From assembly GCA_963699835.1 (NCBI GenBank), contig CAVOVJ010000008.1:133214-197213 (forward strand): a stretch of 64,000 nt of DNA, read 5' to 3'. The stretch is from BM003 sp963699835 (GTDB taxonomy: Bacteria > Pseudomonadota > Gammaproteobacteria > Steroidobacterales > BM003). Made by a program: the position numbers and the translations under genes. Of the stretch, positions 19,528 to 28,601 are shown piece by piece. Numbering within the stretch: position 1 is the first letter of the stretch; every line of letters begins with the position of its first letter. The notes below the pieces were generated by a model. The model did not search any database and was not told the DNA's origin. It saw nothing but the letters and a program-made list of their open reading frames with translations.

Positions 19528-20466
19528 CTAACGTGCCAAATGACCAGGTTCCACCATGAAGCCTGGGTGTTGAGCGATCGTGGAATCCAGAAGCATCATC
19601 CTCTCTACGGTCCATTCTTCGATAATATGTCGCCACCGTGCAGTCGAAAAAGTATGATCCGCATCCTCAAGCCTAAGGGTCGTAACGCCAGGTTTCCCCA
19701 ACGCCTCCCTCCAGCCGGCATGACCCTTGGTCAGTTCGACAAACTCGCCTGCAGTCAGATCGGCACCGCTCAGGATCACTAATACCGGGGATTCGAACTG
19801 ACGAATTCCCCGCAGCATCTTTTCGCGAAAATCCGCTGCAGAGTCCGTGGAAGAAAGTAAATCTGAGTTGGCCCTGTCACCTCGCCGCTTAAAGTCATTC
19901 CGGGTACGCCAGTCGGCCAAAAAGCCGACCAGTGACTTCCGCAACGCCACGTTGCCGCTGAGCAACTTTCTCCAGAAGACCCGCGAGAAAAACCTCTTCC
20001 CGTAGTAGTGATTGATGCGCGCGCTGGCCACCGTGTCATCACTACGGACCCATGGATTGAGCAGAACCAGTCCACGAACCATGGGATGGCCGGCACCTTC
20101 CATCAGAATTGAGGAGGCTGCGTCGCATAGCCCCCATAGCACAACACCGTCAAGGCCAGGCTCCGCTTCCAGAAATGCCTCGATCGCAGCCTCGATGTCT
20201 GGCCCCGAATTTTTGAAATCGATTTGCGACCCAGTACTGTCTCCCATTCCCCGCAGATCGAATCGAAAGACAGAAAACCCCGCACTCGCAACCGCGCGAG
20301 CAAGCAGCAAGAACTGCCGGTGACTCCCAATGCGGTACTGTGGGCCACCCACCACAATAACCAATCCGACGCTCTGTGTGCGACCAGCGGCCGCATGATG
20401 GAGGATCCCAATGAGCGTATTAGTCCGGCATTCAAAAATAACTGGTCGTTCCGAAAACTCAGCCAT
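19528..20466 (-). CDS. Alpha/beta hydrolase 1, exosortase A system-associated
   Basis: A 312-residue alpha/beta hydrolase. IVVGGPQYRIGSHRQFLLLARAVASAGFSVFRFDLRGMGDSTG forms the early core, and VVLWGLCDAASSIL is the nucleophile elbow with Cys in place of Ser, as is usual in this family. The late DADHTF provides the catalytic His. The family is found almost only in exosortase A polysaccharide loci and may act as a thioesterase or acyltransferase with the acyl carrier protein, but no reaction is established to my knowledge. It overlaps hydrolase 2 by 8 nt. Confidence 0.85.
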   Translation of the reverse strand: MAEFSERPVIFECRTNTLIGILHHAAAGRTQSVGLVIVVGGPQYRIGSHRQFLLLARAVASAGFSVFRFDLRGMGDSTGSQIDFKNSGPDIEAAIEAFLEAEPGLDGVVLWGLCDAASSILMEGAGHPMVRGLVLLNPWVRSDDTVASARINHYYGKRFFSRVFWRKLLSGNVALRKSLVGFLADWRTRNDFKRRGDRANSDLLSSTDSAADFREKMLRGIRQFESPVLVILSGADLTAGEFVELTKGHAGWREALGKPGVTTLRLEDADHTFSTARWRHIIEEWTVERMMLLDSTIAQHPGFMVEPGHLAR

Positions 20467-21298
20467 ACCGAGCGTCCAATATGTTAGCAGTCGTCAGCGC
20501 AATAAGTTCCGGTACAGTACTAATCTCGGCCGTTTGCCAGAACGGTGGCCCATTAACCACCTGATAACGGATTTGACGACAGGACTCATCCCATCGCTTC
20601 ACAATCGGCGGGATAGAGGGCGCGATATTCGAATCAGGTGCCGCACGAACATCAATCCATTCCGCGTCGACTCCGGGCGGGAGAGACTCCGGCAGATCAG
20701 TATGTTCCAGCTCATCGATCAATTCTGAGGGCCAATGGTATCCAGCTACTTCAATGTATCCGTCACGAAGCGTCTGGTCCCGAAGCTCCGCTGTCGAGAT
20801 ATTCGAGTCATTGTGGCTACGCGCGGCAATCAGTGCCTGCCGATACATGTTTTTTACCATCCTCGCACCGGTCTTTTCAGGCGACCAGAGAATCCAGCTT
20901 CTTACCGAAAACCGCATCGGGTCAACCATAGTGAGAAACAGCGCCCCTGATCGCAACGCCAGCAGGTGCAATCGCTGCGGCTTGTACGCCGTGAAAATCC
21001 AGCCACAGATATGTTCCAGATCGGCGCGCCATATTTCCAACGATGCATCAGCGACTGTACCTTCACTGTCACCAAGACCATAGAGATCGGGAAGTATCGC
21101 AACTACACCTCTATGGGCGAGGTTTTGCGCCTGCAAGGAAAGCATTCGGCGCGCCTTGTTCATCTCCTCGCCTATCGGCGGCAGCATCAACACCGCGGCG
21201 CTCGCCGGCGCCTCCGCCGGCACTACAACCTGCGTGAAAAGCCGACCGCTTGGTCCATCAACGAAACCAGGTTCGAACCTTACGGGAGCTCTCGTCAT
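20459..21298 (-). CDS. Alpha/beta hydrolase 2, exosortase A system-associated
   Basis: A 279-residue hydrolase of the second exosortase A-associated family. LMLPPIGEEMNKARRMLSLQAQNLAHRGVVAILPDLYGLGDSEG is the family core. The expected elbow position reads LLALRSGALF (Arg-Ser in place of the common GxSxG), so the nucleophile would be that Ser. The gene starts within the ACP stop (ATGA), which ties hydrolase and carrier together. The substrate is unknown. Confidence 0.82.
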   Translation of the reverse strand: MTRAPVRFEPGFVDGPSGRLFTQVVVPAEAPASAAVLMLPPIGEEMNKARRMLSLQAQNLAHRGVVAILPDLYGLGDSEGTVADASLEIWRADLEHICGWIFTAYKPQRLHLLALRSGALFLTMVDPMRFSVRSWILWSPEKTGARMVKNMYRQALIAARSHNDSNISTAELRDQTLRDGYIEVAGYHWPSELIDELEHTDLPESLPPGVDAEWIDVRAAPDSNIAPSIPPIVKRWDESCRQIRYQVVNGPPFWQTAEISTVPELIALTTANILDARYG

Positions 21299-21552
21299 TG
21301 ATTAGCTAGTTTCACCTTGACAAAATCCGTCAACGTTCCCAGCGACTCGAATAATTCCGCGGAGATTTCGTCATCGTCAAATTCGAACTCGAATTTGTCC
21401 TCTAGGTCTGTAACTACGGCAAGCACTGCCATGGAATCAAATTCCGGAATCGAACCGAGTAGGCGAAATCCAGGATCAGCGGGAAGACGATCCGGTCCGA
21501 TCTGAAGCGTCTGCATCAAGGACCGCTGCACGGCCTCTAATAAATCATTCAT
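21295..21552 (-). CDS. Acyl carrier protein, exosortase A-associated
   Basis: An 85-residue carrier protein. The phosphopantetheine serine sits in PEFDSMAVL (Ser ~40), and an acidic helix III region follows (EFEFDDDEIS). Such a carrier would receive the acyl group from the ligase at the window start and hand it to a transferase or hydrolase. It is upstream of and coupled to hydrolases 1 and 2. It is not the fatty-acid AcpP, since the surrounding fab genes are absent and the sequence around the serine differs (DSM rather than DSL). Confidence 0.88.
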   Translation of the reverse strand: MNDLLEAVQRSLMQTLQIGPDRLPADPGFRLLGSIPEFDSMAVLAVVTDLEDKFEFEFDDDEISAELFESLGTLTDFVKVKLANQ

Positions 21553-21652
21553 GAAGTAGATCCTTCAACGTAATCGGGTGACATGTCCAATTGCAAGACA
21601 GTTGATCTGCCATTGCTCAAAGAAACTGTTGCTTCGCGAAAAATTTTTTACG

Positions 21653-22312
21653 CTAGGGGGACCGAGAGTCCAGGTCAATGCCCTTTGTCGCCAGCTTGTT
21701 TCGTAATCCCGGAAGAGGATGGCCAAGGTCATAGGCGCGAACGGCGCATTCCGTGGCCCTTTCGACATCGTTGATTTGCAGAAAAAACAGCCCCGCATTG
21801 TAATTTACCTCAGCAGAATCCGGAGCTATCTTCAGAGCGCGATCGTACTCGCCAGCTGCTTCGGTCTGGCGTCCAATTTCAGTCAGGTAATAGGCATGAA
21901 TCATCCGTACGGTCGGATCATCCGGCGTGAACTGAATAGCCCTTTGGAAGTAACACTCGGCAGAAAACTTCATTGGCGGCTCTTTTCGGTTAATTGGCGA
22001 CAGCTGGTATTGCGCCATCGCAATTAGCGCCTGATGATGATTCGGAAACACTTCAAGTGTGTATCCCAGATCTCCGCTGATCGGCGAACATCGAGCTTTT
22101 TGACGAATGCACTTCGAGTGTTGTTGGAGCCGTGCCACGTTGGCATCAAAATGAGCAAGTTCGACCTTTTTCAAACTGCCCTCCGGTGGATACCGGAAGT
22201 CGAAGGGCCCGTAGTGATTGTCGAGAGATCCGCACTCGGGCGGAAGTTCAGCGACAGCGCAAGTCGTCCACAATGCGATCATCGCAAACATGCAACACCG
22301 TTTGCTATTCAT
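21653..22312 (-). CDS. Secreted TPR-repeat protein, function unknown
   Basis: Using ATG 22312 gives ~219 residues with a signal peptide (MNSKRCCMFAMIALWTTCAVA). The C-terminal half has TPR-like helices: AECYFQRAIQFTPDDPTVRMIHAYYLTEIGRQTEAAGEYDRALKIAPDSAEVNYNAGLFFLQINDVERATECAVRAYDLG. The cysteine-rich N-terminal part (PPECGSLDNHYGPFDFR) is distinctive. It lies 100 nt upstream of the ACP gene and is probably periplasmic. It may help assemble the export apparatus, as TPR proteins often do; this is inference. Confidence 0.7.
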   Translation of the reverse strand: MNSKRCCMFAMIALWTTCAVAELPPECGSLDNHYGPFDFRYPPEGSLKKVELAHFDANVARLQQHSKCIRQKARCSPISGDLGYTLEVFPNHHQALIAMAQYQLSPINRKEPPMKFSAECYFQRAIQFTPDDPTVRMIHAYYLTEIGRQTEAAGEYDRALKIAPDSAEVNYNAGLFFLQINDVERATECAVRAYDLGHPLPGLRNKLATKGIDLDSRSP

Positions 22313-22858
22313 TAAGAGTCTTTCCATTCCTCTTATCATCACTTCCTCTTCACTCTATTTAAATTCGACGGCCATATTAGTCCACAACGACAATAATCCA
22401 GCTCAATGCATGGACCGAACCGCAACAAACGCCAGCCAGTCTCTAAGCTGGCCGCAAAGCAGACCGAGCATTAGTACCCATCTCGCCTCCGGCAGCGCAG
22501 GCACTACTTACCGTATTCCTCTTATTCCAGCTACCCTGAAAGTGTCAATGCCGATCCGAATTCCACAACGCGACCCGGTTCGGCGAAATGCATAGGTGAC
22601 CAGCGCAATGTTGCAATGAGATCGGCGCGCCGTTCCCATTGAACATATCTCCAGTGAACCACTATTCACACGATAATGATGCCAGAATTGGCTTGGAGTA
22701 ACAGCAAAACCGTGCGGAAATATTCCATGATTCTCGCTGATTTGCCATATTCCAAAGCTGTTGTTTTTAGGCCAAATTTGCCGCCGGAGGAGTGAGTATC
22801 CCGCCGCGGGAAAGAGCCTGGGTGCCACGCCCGGGCCGAGTGTATCGCCGGACCCGCG
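22313..22858. other. Intergenic between Wzy-like and TPR genes
   Basis: About 545 bases. A 106-codon minus-strand frame (22508-22828) has no recognisable motif and untypical composition, so I do not call it. The promoter of the TPR-ACP-hydrolase group is expected here. Confidence 0.4.
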
Positions 22859-24172
22859 CTAACTGGGCGCCGGAACCGGACCCGAATGCTCTTCACTTTC
22901 AGTTGCCGTCGGATCGGTTGCTATTTCTTCCGCGGCTTCCGTCAGGGCTATACGCTCTGTGATGATCAAAATCGCGATCAAGTGATAATAGAGGTCGAAA
23001 TAAGCCAGTCCCAAAAAGAGGCCGGCTATAGCGTAACCGACCAGCGCTACCTGCACCATCGATGCCAAATCATAGGCCCAGAGCGTCTCTGGCCGCTTTC
23101 TGGTCATCCGGCGTATCTGGTTGCCTTTACTGAGAGACAAAATGCCTAAAGCCAGGAAAATCGCAAGCCCAACAAACCCGTGCTCACCGAGCACTTCGAA
23201 ATAGATGCTGTGGGCGTCATGGAAATCATCAGGGTCCGGCGCGTAACTTAGAAACATCTGTCGATTGAAAACCGCGAATCCACCGCCCAATACCGGATTT
23301 TCCTTTGCCACATTGTAGGCGAAATGCCAAGCGTTTATGCGCCCCAACGCTGACCCGTCTTGCTCATAGTTTTGAATGCTTTCGATGCGGTCATGCCACT
23401 TCTCCGGCATGAAAGACAGAAGTCCGACTCCAACAATAAGTACGCCGAGGCCCATCGCTATTCGCGCCCTGGACTTCATAACCAGGTACAAACTGCTTGC
23501 GGCAATCGCCAGGAACGCCCCTCGTGAATACGTCGAAATAATCGAGGCCGCGCACAATAATATGCAAAGAACAAGTGCATATTTCACCCACCGCCGCGTA
23601 GCAATAGAGCGCAGATACCAGAACAACGGCAAAACCATCAACAATGCGCACGCGAGACCATTATTGCCTTCGAACCATGAGTCAGGAGGCCCCCAAACCA
23701 GATAATTTCCTCCCGTAAGGGCAACGAATATCCCGCCCTTGATGCCAAAAAAACCGACTGAGAAAGCTACCACGATCACAAACCAGTTCAGTTGCTTGCG
23801 CGTACAGATCAGGGCAACTGTAACCAGGCTGAAAATCTGGATCTTCATCGCCCTGTTCCACTCTCCCAGCGCGGCATCCAGGTCGGCAGAAAAAACAGTT
23901 GTCACGTTCATCCATATTATCCAGACGATCCACACAATCATGAGCGCATTGACCGGTATTCGACCGCGCTCTTTTGTCATAACAAGCCCAAGGACCGTTG
24001 CCAGCGCAACCGCTGCCGCGAATGGCATCGAGTATGCAAATCCCCATGCATAACGATGGGGATTCATGTAACTCAACCATGCAAACATCAGAACGCCATA
24101 AAATGGCTTCCTGACTATGAATGGCAGGCTTCCAAAAACGAAAATAACAAGTAACAGATCGCGTATGGCCAT
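22859..24172 (-). CDS. Putative O-glycosylation ligase / Wzy-like polymerase, exosortase A-associated
   Basis: A 437-residue polytopic membrane protein with about eleven helices and a long periplasmic loop before the last helices. The start MAIRDLLLVIFVFGSLPFIVRKPFYGVLMFAWLSYMNPHRYAWGFA is characteristic of the exosortase A-associated O-glycosylation ligase family. The loop carries STYSRGAFLAI and DDFHDAHSIYFEVLGEHGFVGL, the H-containing motif shared by O-antigen ligases and polymerases. It should polymerise repeat units or attach glycan to a protein in the periplasm. It is divergent from the amidotransferase at 24.3 kb. Confidence 0.85.
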   Translation of the reverse strand: MAIRDLLLVIFVFGSLPFIVRKPFYGVLMFAWLSYMNPHRYAWGFAYSMPFAAAVALATVLGLVMTKERGRIPVNALMIVWIVWIIWMNVTTVFSADLDAALGEWNRAMKIQIFSLVTVALICTRKQLNWFVIVVAFSVGFFGIKGGIFVALTGGNYLVWGPPDSWFEGNNGLACALLMVLPLFWYLRSIATRRWVKYALVLCILLCAASIISTYSRGAFLAIAASSLYLVMKSRARIAMGLGVLIVGVGLLSFMPEKWHDRIESIQNYEQDGSALGRINAWHFAYNVAKENPVLGGGFAVFNRQMFLSYAPDPDDFHDAHSIYFEVLGEHGFVGLAIFLALGILSLSKGNQIRRMTRKRPETLWAYDLASMVQVALVGYAIAGLFLGLAYFDLYYHLIAILIITERIALTEAAEEIATDPTATESEEHSGPVPAPS

Positions 24173-24340
24173 TGAGGTTCAGCACTCAACGATGGTGAGA
24201 GTTCATTATCCACGCAAATGTAACTGGGGAAAGCGACACTTTTCACACTACTCGGCAGCGGCTTAAGATATCATCCCCCGACTGCGAGTTGTTAGCATAA
24301 GTTAATGTCTTCATAGCCCTTTCTTGTTGCGAGACCACAT

Positions 24341-26167
24341 ATGCCCCGAATTTTTGGCATTTTGAGACCTGATGGTGAACCCGGCCGTATCGCAGGCCTG
24401 GAGCAAATCCTCGCGCATGTGGGTCTCGCCAAACTACAGGGTCTCGAGCTGCCCATCTTTCTCGCGGTGACTCAAGATCACGAGATCAGGTTAGACCTAT
24501 CTAGCGACAGGGAAACAACGGTTTTGATCAGGGACGGACAACTCCCGGATGAACGATCGCTGCATCCTTCAGGGTCTGCCCCAGGCCACATCATCGAGGC
24601 CAGAAACTTGAATTTGACCGAGCTCGAGGGGGCGTGGACACACCTCCGTTTTTCGGCCGCAGACATGGAACAACGGCTCGCAATAGACCGCTTCGGTCAG
24701 CACCGGCTTGTCTTTTTCCACACCCGAGACGGTGAGTTGGTCTTCGCATCCGACATAGATACTCTCAGATGCCATCCCGGCGTGGAAACGCCGCTCAGTG
24801 CCCAGGCTATCTACCACTATCTTTTTTTCCATGTCATTCCCAGCCCAGGGTCGATCTTCAAGGGCATAGGTAAACTGCCGGCGGCTCATCAGCTTCTATA
24901 CAACCGTAGCGGATACCGGTTGCAACGATACTGGACCGCTGAATTTGCCACCCACCTTGACGGTACTCCAGAGGAAAAACGAAACGCAGTAGTACCTTTG
25001 GTGAACTCGGCCGTGCAACGATGTGGCACAACGCCCGATACGGGCGCTTTCCTCAGCGGCGGGTTAGACAGTTCGACAGTATGCGGATCTCTACAGTCGA
25101 TGCAGAAACAACCGACCAAAGCCTTCTCGGTCGGATTCGACGCCGAAGGCTTTGACGAGATCAAGTATGCCGAGGCCGCGGCACGGCACTTCGGGCTCGA
25201 CCATCACGTACACTATATTACTCCGCAGGAAGTTACTGAGTCTGTCCCCCTCGTGGCACAGACCTATGATGAACCATTCGGCAACTCATCTGCTGTACCC
25301 ACTTACGTATGCGCCAGATTTGCAAGATCGCGAGGCATCAATCTGCTGTTAGCCGGGGACGGCGGCGACGAGATATTCAGTGGCAATACGAGATATCTAA
25401 AGCAGAAAATTTTTCAAAGCTACTTCGCGATTCCGGAATTTCTCCGTCACAGGGTTCTGGAGCCTCTGTTTGAGTCGAGAGGAAAGAACAGCCGCCTCGG
25501 GCATGGGCCGTTGCGCAAAATTTCACGCTACATTGACCAGGCGCTGGTACCGCTACCCGACCGCCTGCAGTCATTCAATTTGTTGCGAATGCTGGCCCTG
25601 GACGAAGTGATCGATAACGAGTTTCTGGCTGCGATAGAACCCGAGCAGCCACTGGAAATGATGCGCGACGAGTGGCAGGCGCTCGACGGGGCGCATTATC
25701 AGGATCGAATGCTGTTTCTGGATTGGAAATTCACGCTTGCAGACAATGACATCCGCAAAGTCACCGAGATGACCAGGCTCGCCGGCCTCGCAGTCGCTTA
25801 TCCCCTACTCGACAACGACGTTGTCGCTTTGGCGACGAGCATACCACCATCCGTCAGGATGCCTGACGGGAAATTGCGTCACTTCTACAGGGAGTCGGTC
25901 AGATCATTCTTGCCGCCAGAAACGCTGTCAAAGTCCAAACACGGATTCGGATTACCGTTTGGAGACTGGGCACTTACCGATCCGGGATTGCGTGAAATAA
26001 CAATGGACTCATTATCAAGTCTCCGACGCAGACGCATTCTTCGCGATACTTTTCTGCAAAAGCTCGAGCGTCAACACATGCAAGAGCATGCAGACTTCTA
26101 TGGAAACATGGTTTGGGTACTCATGATGCTGGAACTCTGGATGGACGCGCACGGCGTGAGCGAATAG
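24341..26167 (+). CDS. Asparagine synthase-like protein lacking the glutaminase cysteine
   Basis: An intact 608-residue protein with the full two-domain architecture. The start is MPRIFGI where active glutaminases have MCGI, so Cys2 is missing. The N-terminal domain still has FGQHRLVFFHTRDGELVFASDI. The synthetase domain keeps LSGGLDSSTVCG, the PPi loop, and LLAGDGGDEIFSGNTRY. It therefore could use ammonia or an amine as nucleophile, like beta-lactam synthetase-type relatives, or only adenylate an acid. It is alone on the plus strand between two minus-strand groups. Confidence 0.82.
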   Translation: MPRIFGILRPDGEPGRIAGLEQILAHVGLAKLQGLELPIFLAVTQDHEIRLDLSSDRETTVLIRDGQLPDERSLHPSGSAPGHIIEARNLNLTELEGAWTHLRFSAADMEQRLAIDRFGQHRLVFFHTRDGELVFASDIDTLRCHPGVETPLSAQAIYHYLFFHVIPSPGSIFKGIGKLPAAHQLLYNRSGYRLQRYWTAEFATHLDGTPEEKRNAVVPLVNSAVQRCGTTPDTGAFLSGGLDSSTVCGSLQSMQKQPTKAFSVGFDAEGFDEIKYAEAAARHFGLDHHVHYITPQEVTESVPLVAQTYDEPFGNSSAVPTYVCARFARSRGINLLLAGDGGDEIFSGNTRYLKQKIFQSYFAIPEFLRHRVLEPLFESRGKNSRLGHGPLRKISRYIDQALVPLPDRLQSFNLLRMLALDEVIDNEFLAAIEPEQPLEMMRDEWQALDGAHYQDRMLFLDWKFTLADNDIRKVTEMTRLAGLAVAYPLLDNDVVALATSIPPSVRMPDGKLRHFYRESVRSFLPPETLSKSKHGFGLPFGDWALTDPGLREITMDSLSSLRRRRILRDTFLQKLERQHMQEHADFYGNMVWVLMMLELWMDAHGVSE

Positions 26168-26191
26168 TTCGCATCCCATACCGGCAATTGA

Positions 26192-27154
26192 TCAGCGCGC
26201 GCGCGCAACCTTTAGCAGGCTTGCGACAAAACCGAGCCCGCCGCGGCGCCAGGGCGTGAATCGCGGCAGCTGGAAGATATCCGCGCCGGAGTGGGCCGCA
26301 CCCCACTGTGTAGACACCGCAAAGGAGAACCCGGCCCGCTTTGCTATATCAACGTGTTCCGGGCCATAATCTTGCCCCGGTTGACCATTCGGATAAGCAA
26401 AACCCTGTACGAAATTATCCGTAATCTCTTCAAGTTCGCGCTTGCCTCGACACATTTCCTCCGCTGCAGTCGCCGGGTCAACGCATGCCAATATCGGATG
26501 AGAATAGGTATGCCCGCCTATCTCGATCAGTGGTTCCCGACCAAGCGCCGCAACCTGATTTCGGGTGAGCATTAAATCCCGGCGCGGCTCGACCCTCAAT
26601 TGCTTCTCGATACCAATCGCGAGAGTCTCACGCTTGTCCTGCGGACAATATTTCAACGCCCCGATAATGTCCCTTCGCGCCTGCTCACGCTCAACCGCGT
26701 TTCCCAATGGCAGCACTTGCTTGCCCAATGAGACAAGATCGATACTGATCTGCCGGGTTCTGGCTAACGAATCGCCAATGCGATCATTCCACATGATGCC
26801 GCCATCGAGATAACGGGTTGCAATAAAAATAGTCGCGGGAATTCCGAACCGCCGCAGAATTGGCAAAGCAATTTCATGGTTATCGGCATAACCGTCGTCA
26901 AAAGTGACCGCCAACATATGTCCCGGTGCACCCGCAATCAATCTCTCCACGGCCTGGCTCAGTGCAACGCAGTCGAAATTCCGGCTGGCCAATTTCATCA
27001 TTCCTGCGAATTCTTTCGCCCTCAAATTGCCGACGGCCAGGCGATCGGAATCGGGCAACACACGATGGAATATGAGAATTGACAGCACTGGCCCATTTGT
27101 AGCTCGAGCCAACATATTGCGAATATAAAACAGGCCGGGAAATTTCATTCTCAA
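26192..27154 (-). CDS. Polysaccharide deacetylase family protein (NodB domain)
   Basis: A 320-residue protein with the NodB metal-dependent deacetylase fold: ILIFHRVLPD at the start, LAVTFDDGYADNHEIALPIL (motif 1, catalytic Asp), FIATRYLDGGIMW, IGGHTYSHPILA (motif 2, metal-binding His pair) and FAYPNGQPGQDYG (motif 3). It would remove N- or O-acetyl groups from the glycan. No clear signal peptide. It converges with the amidotransferase-like gene with a 24-nt gap. Confidence 0.82.
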   Translation of the reverse strand: MRMKFPGLFYIRNMLARATNGPVLSILIFHRVLPDSDRLAVGNLRAKEFAGMMKLASRNFDCVALSQAVERLIAGAPGHMLAVTFDDGYADNHEIALPILRRFGIPATIFIATRYLDGGIMWNDRIGDSLARTRQISIDLVSLGKQVLPLGNAVEREQARRDIIGALKYCPQDKRETLAIGIEKQLRVEPRRDLMLTRNQVAALGREPLIEIGGHTYSHPILACVDPATAAEEMCRGKRELEEITDNFVQGFAYPNGQPGQDYGPEHVDIAKRAGFSFAVSTQWGAAHSGADIFQLPRFTPWRRGGLGFVASLLKVARAR

Positions 27155-27419
27155 CCAACCCCAACCGAAGACCTGAGATCGCGGGGCTCATGTGGTCGCT
27201 CGATTTCTTCGCTACAACCAACCGGATCGCAGGCTGAATCCGGAAATTCTGACCACAAATTCACAGCTCGATTTCTCATGGAAAGACAATCCTTCACTCC
27301 TGCGACTATTTCCGCTGGGCACAAGACTCGATATTCCGACTCTTGCAGTGCCTGGCTGACAGGTTCGGCATGGGCAGACCCGCTTTTCCGAGACGTCAAA
27401 TGAAAAGAGCCGAGCCTGG

Positions 27420-28601
27420 TCACGGTTGCATCCCCAACGCCTCCCGAAACAGTGAAAGTTGGCCCTGAGTGGTAGGTCCCCAATCGAAAGTCCTGGCGTA
27501 CGCCCTCACCTCCGTACGATCGGGATAATCAGAAAACAACCGCTTCACGCTTTCGACTATGGCTGCGGAGCTTCGCTCCTCCATCAAGACTCCCGCTCGC
27601 TGGTCCGCCAGCACCTCCGGGTTGCCCCCAACAGCGGTCGCTATCAGCGGAGTGCCGCAAGCGAGGCTCTCGAGAAGCACATTTGCCATTCCCTCGCGTC
27701 TGGAGGCCAGTATTAACGCGTCAGCCACCTGATAATATTCGACCAGCTTGCTTTGTTTCATTGAACCAAGAAAACGAATTCGATCAGACAGACCCATCTC
27801 CTTGACCCTCCCGGCCAACTTTTCCCGCCACTCACCATCGCCGACAATCAGAAGATCGAAATCAGGCAACTCCGGCATTGCCTCAATAATAAGATGTTGG
27901 CCTTTTGGTTCAGTGATGCGTCCCACCGATAACAATGTCCGCCGCCGAAGTCCGTGAGTGTGGCGTAATTCCTCGCGGTCCGTAGCACAGCGAAAACAGG
28001 CGAGATCCACGCCGTTTCGAAGAACACGCACCTTCGCTGGATTCGCGCCGAGCTCAATCATCCTGTTTTTGAGCGCCTCGCTGACCGTGATGATTCCCGA
28101 ACTACGGTTTGACGCCCACTCGATCCAGCGACGCGGAACAAAGTACTGTGGTATGAAATTCAAATCGCACCCGCGCGCGGTGATTATGACCGGTTTCTGT
28201 AGCCACCCCCCGAGAAGGGTTGCCGCCACTCCATCGGGATAGAAATAGTGTGAATCGATCAGATCGAAATCGCGGCCTTGCTCAATCAATCGTCGCAGAA
28301 GCCTGCGCATTGCGATAGCCATAAACCACGGCGCGGACGACATACCTATTTTCGGCAGCAATGGATAACGCGGATGGTAGACATCGATGCCGTGCCGTTG
28401 CTCATGGGCGGGCACGCGCGCGAAGTCGGCATAGGCTCCGAAACGCCGATTTGTCAAAGGAAACCACGGCACCGGCGCCACAACATCGGTTTCTATCTCG
28501 TTTGATCCCAACAGATGCCGCAGGCGATTCTCGACAAAAACACCATGCCCGGGCATGACGGAATTAGGATACAGTGAGGAAAAGGTTAAAGTGCGAATCA
28601 T
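27420..28601 (-). CDS. Glycosyltransferase family 4
   Basis: A GT-B enzyme of 393 residues from ATG 28601. MIRTLTFSSLYPNSVMPGHGVFVENRLRHL opens the acceptor domain. TLLSVGRITEPKGQHLIIEAM, LLIVGDGEWREKL, IRFLGSMKQSKLVEYYQVADALILASRREGMANVLLESLACGTPLIATAVGGNPEVL form the donor domain with the E-x7-E motif. The start overlaps the sulfotransferase stop (ATGA), so I prefer it to the upstream codon at 28640. Confidence 0.87.
   Translation of the reverse strand: MIRTLTFSSLYPNSVMPGHGVFVENRLRHLLGSNEIETDVVAPVPWFPLTNRRFGAYADFARVPAHEQRHGIDVYHPRYPLLPKIGMSSAPWFMAIAMRRLLRRLIEQGRDFDLIDSHYFYPDGVAATLLGGWLQKPVIITARGCDLNFIPQYFVPRRWIEWASNRSSGIITVSEALKNRMIELGANPAKVRVLRNGVDLACFRCATDREELRHTHGLRRRTLLSVGRITEPKGQHLIIEAMPELPDFDLLIVGDGEWREKLAGRVKEMGLSDRIRFLGSMKQSKLVEYYQVADALILASRREGMANVLLESLACGTPLIATAVGGNPEVLADQRAGVLMEERSSAAIVESVKRLFSDYPDRTEVRAYARTFDWGPTTQGQLSLFREALGMQP

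Noticed and set aside
19519..19540. TGGCACG upstream of sulfotransferase 5 on the minus strand
   Set aside because: The -24 element matches, but no GC follows ten bases later.
22508..22828. 106-codon minus-strand frame between the TPR and Wzy-like genes
   Set aside because: No motif, no ribosome site and composition unlike neighbouring proteins.
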